64,000 nucleotides of DNA, taken from positions 21,576,001 through 21,640,000 of the forward strand of contig NC_065873.1 in NCBI RefSeq assembly GCF_933775445.1, written 5' to 3'. Positions within the stretch are counted from its first letter, which is position 1. Each line of letters starts with the position of its first letter. A program made the position numbers and the translations under genes. The notes under the pieces were generated by a model. The model made no database searches and was not told the DNA's origin. It saw nothing but the letters and a program-made list of their open reading frames with translations. This DNA is from Argentina anserina (Eukaryota; Streptophyta; Magnoliopsida; Rosales; Rosaceae). Positions 54,942-64,000 of the stretch are shown piece by piece.

Positions 54942-56215
54942 TTATTGCCCTGCCAGTTGATCAACTTGGTAAATGGGTTCGCGTTCTGCTGAGCTACAAC
55001 CCAGGTTTTTCTTAAGGTCTCTCTCTGTCATCATCGCCCTCACTTTCTCAACATCACTCCACCTTTCCATCTCGGCATATAAATTCGACAGCAAGACATA
55101 GTAAGCACTATTCCGCGGCTCCAGTTCAACAAGCTTTGTGGCTGCAAACTCACTCAACCCCAAGTCGCCATGAGTTTTACCAGCAGCCAGCAATGACCCC
55201 AACATAGCTTTAGTAGGCTCATAAGGCATTTCTCTTAAGCATCTAACAGCCTCTTGAAGACAACCGGCACGAGCCAAGAGATCAATCATGAAAGCATAAT
55301 GCTTTACGCTAGGCAAAAATCCATACTTCCCACTGCTCAAGCAACGAAAATCTGTCTACCAACATTTACCAACCCCGAGTAATTGCAAGCACTAAGCACT
55401 TGCACGAAAGTCACTTCATCTGCAACAAACCCTTCTTGTTCCATCCTCTCAAACCACCAAACCGCCTCCTCGCCCCTCTTTGCAAGCGCAGACCCCTTAA
55501 TAAGCACATTCCAAGTAAAACTATTCTTCTCCATCTGATTGAAAACCGCCAAAGCCTCCTCAGCCTTCCCACACGCCCCATACATATCAACCAACGCAGT
55601 CCCCAACTTCACATCCAACTCCCACCCCTCCCTCCTTATACATTCATGAATCCACACCCCTATCTCCAGCGCGCCAAAGCTCGCACACGCAGCCAAAGCA
55701 TTCACCATCGTCACAGCATTTGGCGCCACACCAGCATACTGCATTTGCTCAAAAACAATCAAAGCTTCATCATACCTCCCCAAGTTCCTATACCCTTTAA
55801 TCAACCCCGTCCACGACACGACATCTCTCAGAGACATTTTATCAAACGCCTTCCGGCACGGCCACACGAAGCGTAGAAATCCGATGCCGAGTTGCTGACA
55901 TATATATGGGTGTGGACGCATTGTCCTTGTTTGAGGTGTTGGAAATGGGGTAAGCACGGGTAGAGGAATGGGAATGTGTAGTTATTGGGGGGAGTAGAGG
56001 TTCGGGGCATGTGGGTGTAGATAGAGAGAGGGAGGTGGGGGATGTGGGAGTGAGAGAAGGCTCTGATGAGGGAGTTGTAGGTGAAGACATGGGGATTGTG
56101 GAGCTGAGAGAGTAAGTGGAGGAGGTTGAGGGTTTTACAAGCGGAGATGAAGGCTGGAGGAGATGTCGGGGAGGAGTGAGAGGAGTCTGGTGGCTGTGGC
56201 GTTGAACTGTGACAT
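54942..56215 (-). pseudogene. PPR protein (E-type), frameshifted
   Basis: Pentatricopeptide repeat proteins bind organelle RNA. The minus strand has PPR motifs in pieces: NPHVFTYNSLIRAFSHSHIP with PNNYTFPFLYPCLPHFQHLK (about 56140-55830), then, in another frame, MSLRDVVSWTGLIKGYRNLG, APNAVTMVNALAACASFGAL, LDVKLGTALVDMYGACGKAE and NSFTWNVLIKGSALAKRGEE (to 55337). After a second shift come SVKHYAFMIDLLARAGCLQE, then GSLLAAGKTHGDLGLSEFAA and YYVLLSNLYAEMERWSDVEK with an E-motif end. Between the first two pieces about 20 residues of a repeat are missing. A third break lies near the ATG at 56215. With three or more frame changes it is a pseudogene unless sequencing errors are involved. There are no introns, as is usual for the family. 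Confidence 0.85.
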
Positions 56216-56297
56216 GGATTCTCTCGGAAAAAGAGAGGTAAACAGATTCAGTCAGGGTTTTAGTAGTGGCGCGCAGCAATGTAGGGTTTAAAAAAAA

Positions 56298-56368
56298 TGC
56301 GCATCCAGGGAATCGAACCCTGGTCAGTACCGTGGGAGGGTACTATGATACCACTACACCAGATGCGC
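56298..56368 (-). tRNA. tRNA-Gly (CCC)
   Basis: 71 bases. The acceptor stem GCGCATC pairs with GATGCGC, the anticodon loop is CTCCCAC with CCC at 56336-56334, and the T-arm CCAGG-GTTCGATT-CCTGG is normal. A run of seven T follows on the minus strand (56297-56291) as a Pol III terminator. All conserved loop bases are present. Confidence 0.93.
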
Positions 56369-58151
<1,783 letters not shown>

Positions 58152-60385
58152 AAACCTTGAAGTTGTACTTGTTGAGATATTGATCTAAATCTCCCTCTCT
58201 TTGGTAGTTTAAAAGAGAAGAACTTTACTGTGTTTGTAGCAATAATGAAGGATAATTATCTGCATTTACAATCTAAAGTTACTGCACAAGGTCTTCAGTT
58301 ACCTAAATATCTAGGATATTTTTCTGTTTGATTGTGAAGAATTGTTTTTGTATTATCACTATTATGTGAAGAAGGCTCATTTGGGCATTGTACTTTCTGG
58401 GAATGGTTTATTTATCTACTTGCAAGTGCATATCGAAGGTTTATTTCGATCTCTGAAGTCTTTAATTCCACTGAACCTTAGGATGTTGGCGGAGAGAAGT
58501 GGTAATATATATGAATCAACTAGAAGTTTGGAATTCTGAGTAGCCAACATTAAGTAATTAACTCGATTGTTGAAATGTCAAGGTGCTTGGATTCAAAAGA
58601 TAGTCGGAATTTAGGATGTTGTAACCATTCATTCATTTCTTTTCGAGCTCAGCTGTCTATTTAGATTTCTATTGATAATGGCCGTGCTTGTTACCTCTTT
58701 TGTATGCCAAAAATGCTGGAGAACTATTTGGAGTGCCAAATGTAGTCACAAGGCACTGCAGTGATCTAAAGCTGGAAAGACATTGGCTTATACAAAGTGC
58801 AGATAAGTGAAGCCCCATTACAGTGTTGTCTGCTGTGATAATATTGAAGTTTTTTGTTGAAATGATATTGACCTCTACGTTTGCCGTTAATCTGTAATGC
58901 TAAACTACTCTTTGAGCAAGAGTGCTGCTATAGTTTAGTAGTAATCTTTTCATCTCTTCCAATTGCGTTTGAGAATGGTCGTAGTTATCTTTCTGTATAC
59001 TTTTTTTTTTGCCTTTATATTTACAAGGACACATTGCTGGCAAGCACATTGAGTCTTAACTACTAGCTGTTTTTCGATTGAAAAGCTGCTTTCTTCCATT
59101 TGATAAAAGGTAGGCATTTATTTGGTTGCACTTACTACTATACTTATGTACTGTGCATATAAAGTGGTATATTAATTTAAGTTCTCAGTCATCAAATACA
59201 TTTTGTTTGAAAATTGTATAGAGATTTTAGACTGTTTACTTGTCAAATAGTTTTGAATTATTCTTGCGGGTACAAGGAAATGAAGATGACTTGCATCGTG
59301 TCAAACTGTCAACAAATTTCTTTGTCCTAGTTCACTAAGTACCTGATAATTTCCATCTAAAATTGTTTGAAATTTTGAAAAGGAAGTTGCCTTCTGTTCA
59401 AACTCTGTTGCAGATGTATGTATTACTGTAGGTTAGTACTTAGTTGCTATTAACATCAATTTACTAGTCAATTAGGTTGATATGATTCTTGCTGGTATAA
59501 GCCTATAAGGTCATGAACATACAGTTACATTCAGTAGTTACCTAGTAATACTCCAAAACCCCATCAACAGTCAATTGCAACTTCGAAAGCAATGCAAAGG
59601 AAGGTGCCTTAGTCTTTTCAAACTCAGTTACTGCTTCACCTCGACATCTAACCAAACCATCTGCTGATAAACATGTTAGTGCATTGTAGAAGTTGCTAGA
59701 GCTATTTAGGATCAATTTATAACATACTATTCTGATTAGTTCAAACTCAAAAGGGAAATAGTCACTCCTCTGGTTCCTTCTTTGATTACTTAGAACCTTC
59801 TAGGCCTCCTAGACATTGATTAGAATGATGAGTCCCTCATCAATTTTGCTCAGACCCCATCTGGATCAATGATCACACCAGAACACCAGTAAAAAAAGTG
59901 ATGATAAAAGCCCAGAAAGTAAAGAACGTCTATCATCTAGGTAACAGCAAAAGATGCATCAAAAGCCAAGAAAGGTTGAGTAGAGCCATAAGAGGACCCC
60001 CAACACCCCATTTCCCTTGGTACAGAAGTAGTGATCATCCATTAGAAGCTCTAGTCACTTCTCCAAAATATGGAACTGTAATATTTCCATCAAGATATTT
60101 CATTTTTCACCTACATTTCAACCTCATCTTTGAGTGTGAGTTTGAGAATGATTGCCTGCAATCATTTCTAGCGAAAATTCTAGCTGAGGTTCTTCAGTTC
60201 AAGATTGCTGATGTGTCAGACTTGTAGTGGTTCATTAGGTGTGAAGGTGATGTGGCATCCACACCAGATGCCATTGCTTTTCTTCCACTTTTAAAAGCTT
60301 ACTCTCTATATTCCTTCCTCCTTAAACCTCAGCTTACACAACACACTCTAAGCCATCTTTCATTTCCTTCCTCAACACCTCCTTC

Positions 60386-60387
<2 letters not shown>
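58152..60387. other. 3' flank of COAE and intergenic DNA
   Basis: The 3' UTR, then more than 1.5 kb with no protein family recognised. A frame at 59898-60227 looks non-conserved. Confidence 0.45.

Positions 60388-60430
<43 letters not shown>
60388..60430. repeat. (CT)n microsatellite directly before the HIPP start codon
   Basis: 43 bases of CT ending at the base before the ATG at 60431. It lies in the 5' UTR. CT/GA repeats in leaders can bind BPC-type factors, by inference. Confidence 0.92.
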
Positions 60431-60432
<2 letters not shown>

Positions 60433-61566
60433 GGCAACAAAACCAGCTGAAGAACTTCCTGGATCCTTGAAATACCAGGTAAGTAATGAAGTTCTTGATT
60501 ATCTTCATGAATTTCTATAGCCTTTTGGTCTATAACTGTTTATAAACTAACCAAATCCATATGATCTCCTCTGATTAACAGACATGGGTATTGAAAGTGT
60601 CAATTCATTGTGAAGGGTGCAAAAAGAAGGTCAAGAAAGTTCTTCAAAGCATTGAAGGCAAGTATCTAGTAATCTTGCTTGTGTGCTACTGGATTTATGT
60701 GATTATCATGCATGTAGTTGAGTGTTCACTCCTGTGTTAGTGGATTTATAAGATCACCATGCAAGTATCTTTGATCTGTTCATAATTGATGAATTTTCCA
60801 TGAATTGTCAACAGGGGTTTACGCTATTGCGATTGATTCTCAGCAGCACAAAGTCACAGTGACCGGCAACGTGGAGGCAGAAACCTTGCTGAAGAAGCTA
60901 TGGAGGTCAAACAAGCTGGCCGAGCTTTGGCCAGAACCGAAGAAGGGGAAAAAGTCCAAGAAGAACAAAGATAATGGTGAAGCAGATGGTGACAACGGTG
61001 ATGAAGCGAAAAATCCTTCTGAGAAAAACCAACAAGCCGATGAGAATGGTGGTGATGATGCTGATGATGATGACGGTGACTCAGACAAAGAGGATGGAAA
61101 TCAAAGCAATGAAGCTGGTGGAGAACAAAGTGGTGGTGCCGCTGGTGGTGGTGCTTCAAGTGGAGCTAAAAAGAAGAAAAAGAAAAAGAAGAAGAAGGCA
61201 CAAAATGGGAATCCTCCAAATGGCAGTACTGGCACCCCCGGGGAGCATCCCGGTGTTGCTCATCCGGCGGGTGCTAATGGGCCGCTTATGGTTGGTCCAG
61301 ACATGTCTCACCCTATGGCTGCCATGAATCTCGGCCCACCGATCCAACATATGTACCCGGGTCCATACCCGCCACCGGTGTATTATCAGCCTCCTCCGGC
61401 AGCATACGGGCTAAGTTACAGTACAACGTATCCAAGCACAAGTGCTTCATATTTCACCCCTGTTATGCATGATACCACGTACTATCACCCGGACATATAC
61501 TCGCCCTCTGATCCTGTTGATTCATATACAGACGATGATGAGGAAAAAGGCTGCTACATTATGTGA
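60431..61566 (+). CDS. Heavy-metal-associated isoprenylated plant protein (HIPP)
   Basis: HIPPs bind metal ions through a ferredoxin-like HMA domain and attach to membranes by a prenyl group. Exons 60431-60478, 60582-60657 and 60815-61566 give 876 bases, or 291 residues. The HMA domain (17-80) holds HCEGCKKKVKKVL with metal-binding Cys26 and Cys29, VYAIAIDSQQHKVTVTGNV, and ETLLKKLWRSNKLAELWP. Then come an acidic/Asn-rich stretch (DGDNGDEAKN, DDADDDDGDSDKEDG), a Gly/Ala run, ten or so lysines (KKKKKKKKKK), and a Pro/Tyr-rich tail (YPGPYPPPVYYQPPP). The end CYIM is a CaaX farnesylation signal. The second intron starts with GC, not GT (AG/GCAAGT at 60658), and joins in frame to GGGTTTACG at 60815. 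No GT alternative gives the conserved SIEGVYA join. Confidence 0.94.
60658..60814 (+). other. GC-AG intron of the HIPP gene
   Basis: The donor GAAG/GCAAGT matches the strong context expected of GC-AG introns; the acceptor is CAACAG. It is phase 1 and restores an uninterrupted HMA domain. Confidence 0.85.
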
Positions 61567-62620
61567 AAATGTTGTACAATATTAAGAGTATGCTTGGTGT
61601 GTTATGGGGAAAGGAGAGGCTTAACTGTGTACAACGTACAAGTTAACATATGAAACGGTTGAGCTTAGTGTAATTAGCCTTAGGGGAGAGAAATAAAAAG
61701 GGCTTGTAATGGGTTTGGCCGTCTATGTATTAGTGTTTGGTTGCTTTTGCACAAGTTTGTGTTTGACTATCCAATAGAATAGAATTTCAATGTATTTGCT
61801 ACTTGTAGGACCTGAAAAATCTTCTTTTGCTCTCAAAATTGATGTGTAAAGTAGTCTCTTGTTATGGAGATCTCTCTGATCAGTCTCTCTAAACTGGAAA
61901 GCTAGCTTCTTTTCAAGCCAAAGTCACTGGGCAATCTTCAAGTTCCCTAATCAATTAGCATGTTTCAACAATTTTAGTTTTCTTGAATGAAGGGTATAAT
62001 ACTTCAGTACCGATGTAATGTTTTAATCTTAATATCGTGATATTTTCAAAAGCAACATATATACTATCTCTCTTCTGATACAATTGTCTGAAAAATCTTT
62101 GCCTTTCAATAATGTGTGGGATGTAGATGTAGTACTGTGCGGTGTGCCATGCGCTTTGGACTGAAAGCTAGTCCTTGTGGTACCTTGTCTTAAGCTTTTT
62201 CTTTCTTTTTGAGTCTCAGAACCGATCATGCATAATGTTAACGGGGACCAAAATCTAAGGAAAAATCTAGGGAGAGAGATATGATCTCACTTTCAGTGGA
62301 TCAATGTGAACTAGAAAATCATCCTGTAGCTGTTCTTGAAATGACCTTTGCTTCAAGGTAATTAATGAAGAAAACTAATAAGAGAGAAAGCATCGAATAA
62401 ACATAAAGGAAATTAAATTCGTATGATCGACATGTACCTGAACCACTTCTCATATCTACTTCTATGAATATAACCTTTGATATATGAAAAATATAAAAGA
62501 AATTCATTTATTCAAGAAAAAAGAAGAAGAAGAAAATCATGAATTATTGTTTACATGAATAATCTCGCCAAACAAGTTCCGAATACACTTGCGGAATTAG
62601 GTTAAGGTGTACGTTGTTCG
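61567..62620. other. HIPP 3' UTR and intergenic DNA
   Basis: AATAAA at 61692-61697 is a likely poly-A signal. The rest is AT-rich with no gene seen, up to the GTTCG repeat next to the TRIM. Confidence 0.5.
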
Positions 62621-63213
62621 TGTTGGAGAGGAGAGATCCCACATCTAAGAAGTGATAAAGAAAATAAAGCTTATAAGTGGGTGGATAATAACCAATTGTA
62701 CCGAGGTCTTTTGTGTTTAAAACCCAACACATGTGAGGTGGCTAAGTTGGGACAGTATCGGTACAGTTGGTCCACTGGCCACGCTTGTCGCTGTTTAACA
62801 TAGTATCAGAGTGGGTCCCTCTCCAGTCGCGCCTCCAATCTGTCGTGGGTCCGAGTTGGGTGCCACTTTGTCATGGGCCCAAGATGGGTGTCATTATCAT
62901 GACATCGGAGAGTTTCCAATTGGATGATCACCAAGTGTCGTTGGTTACTGGACCTTGGTTTATTTCGTCCCAGTATGTGGGATGTTAATCTGTCACGTGC
63001 AGGCTTAAAAATTAGGTTGCACGTGATGGGGCGTGTTGGAGAGGAGAGATCTCACATCTAAAAAGTGACAAAGAAAATAAAGTTTATAAGCGGGTGGATA
63101 ATAACCAATTGTACCGAGGCTTTTTGTGATTAAAACCCAACACCTGTGAGGTGACTAAGTTGGGACAATATCGGTACAGTTAGTCCACGGACCACGCTTG
63201 TCGCTGTTTAACA
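62621..63213 (+). mobile_element. TRIM retrotransposon, copy 2 of first family (593 bp)
   Basis: The 180-bp LTRs (62621-62800, 63034-63213) have the same ends as copy 1 (TGTTGGAG...TTTAACA). The primer site is decayed to TAGTATCAGAGT (62801). A purine tract ACGTGATGGGGCG precedes the right LTR. GTTCG flanks both sides (62616-62620, 63214-63218). The LTRs differ at about 14 sites by eye, more than copy 1, so this insertion is older. Confidence 0.94.
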
Positions 63214-64000
63214 GTTCGATCAATTTATCGACTTGCTAAGATGATCTTTTTTTCGGACTCTTCCCTCTATAAATATTGAAATTACATACCAGCGCTGCTT
63301 ATAAAACTTTATGAAACCATATATACAATGCGCCGGAGTACTTAATTAACTGGAATACATCATACTCAACCCCCAACACACACTGTGAGCATGTCTCACA
63401 CTCGATGGTTAGAATATTCACTTACACAGAAGGGATTATACCTCTTTCAGCACATTAAAGTGAGCACACCAGATAGTCATCCTGTCACATATATGTCATC
63501 GAAAATAAAAAGTAGTCTCTGTGCTGGCTAGCTCATACAACTCAGCAATTCAATTCCGATAAATTATTTATTGGTCAATGAGAATAGGAATACATTGCCT
63601 AAATATGCAATTATGTATGATATTCTACCAGCATAATTATGAGTCAACTGTGTTTCATCAAATAATAGGGGAAATAGTGGCATGAAAACTAAAGTTGCAA
63701 TCTCTAATGGCTGTTCCGTTTGGATTATATAAGATGGAATGATATGATTTTGATCTTTGGTCCTCATGGGATAGTGATCGATATGGTCGAATCTACAAAA
63801 CAATCCTCTTTTCCGATCCTAAACCCCCTCAAAAGAAAGGACAACATAAAAGAAAGTGAGTTTGCATCGCCTTAACTTCATCTTTATCATACGTACTTTA
63901 AACCCTACATATATATCTACAGCTAGCTAGCTTTGCTCTGTAGTCACACATTCAGGAAGATATATTGAGGCTGCTGATGTTAACATGATGAAAATGCATT
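63214..64000. other. Right-end intergenic DNA, no gene seen
   Basis: AT-rich. Only short frames without family resemblance. Confidence 0.45.

Noticed and set aside
55400..55876. Plus-strand 158-codon frame opposite the PPR gene
   Set aside because: It is a shadow of the PPR coding strand; the composition (His/Pro/Leu) is typical of an antisense reading.
60840..61350. Minus- and alternate-frame ORFs in the HIPP third exon
   Set aside because: They are shadows of the Asp/Lys-rich coding sequence.

Overview
The window is nuclear DNA of a flowering plant, most likely a eudicot. Genes are split by many GT-AG introns, the protein families are plant ones (WEE1, ATG18a, phi-class glutathione S-transferases, HIPP, PPR), and the intergenic space is filled with plant-type LTR retrotransposons, TRIMs and MITEs. 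A Rosaceae-like genome is my guess; nothing here proves it. No CRISPR array, bacterial operon or viral genome was seen.

Layout. 1-19.3 kb is a gene-poor, repeat-rich block. It holds a hAT-type MITE, a long-LTR remnant, a TRIM, and a 7.0 kb copia element with both LTRs that has split an ARAD1-like exostosin pseudogene. It also holds a CACTA end and a DUF4283 retroelement fragment broken by one of two long-TIR Mutator-type MITEs. 19.5-31 kb is a gene island: WEE1 (minus, 10 exons), a head-to-head unrecognised 12-exon gene (plus), tRNA-Asp with an odd T-loop, and ATG18a (plus, 4 exons). 32-53 kb is a phi-GST cluster expanded and then broken up by mobile DNA. It has two intact genes, one split by a rearranged copia element, and one reversed 5'-truncated copy with a TRIM at its stop codon. 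A 9.3 kb TIR-bounded element sits between GST 1 and GST 2. It carries a MOR1 start fragment, a nested long LTR and a roughly 0.7 kb tandem array. 54.9-61.6 kb holds a frameshifted PPR pseudogene, tRNA-Gly(CCC), dephospho-CoA kinase, and a HIPP metal-binding protein with a GC-AG intron. The right end carries a second copy of the first TRIM family.

The intact genes do not form a pathway. They cover cell-cycle checkpoint control, autophagy, detoxification, coenzyme A synthesis and metal handling. The only functional grouping is the GST cluster. Exon joins were chosen by hand from splice sites, phase and protein similarity. All complete models (WEE1, the unknown gene, ATG18a, two GSTs, COAE, HIPP) close to a multiple of three with a single stop, which supports them. 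The most unusual content is structural: nested insertions with matching target-site duplications, a large TIR element with a captured gene fragment, and an internally inverted copia copy.
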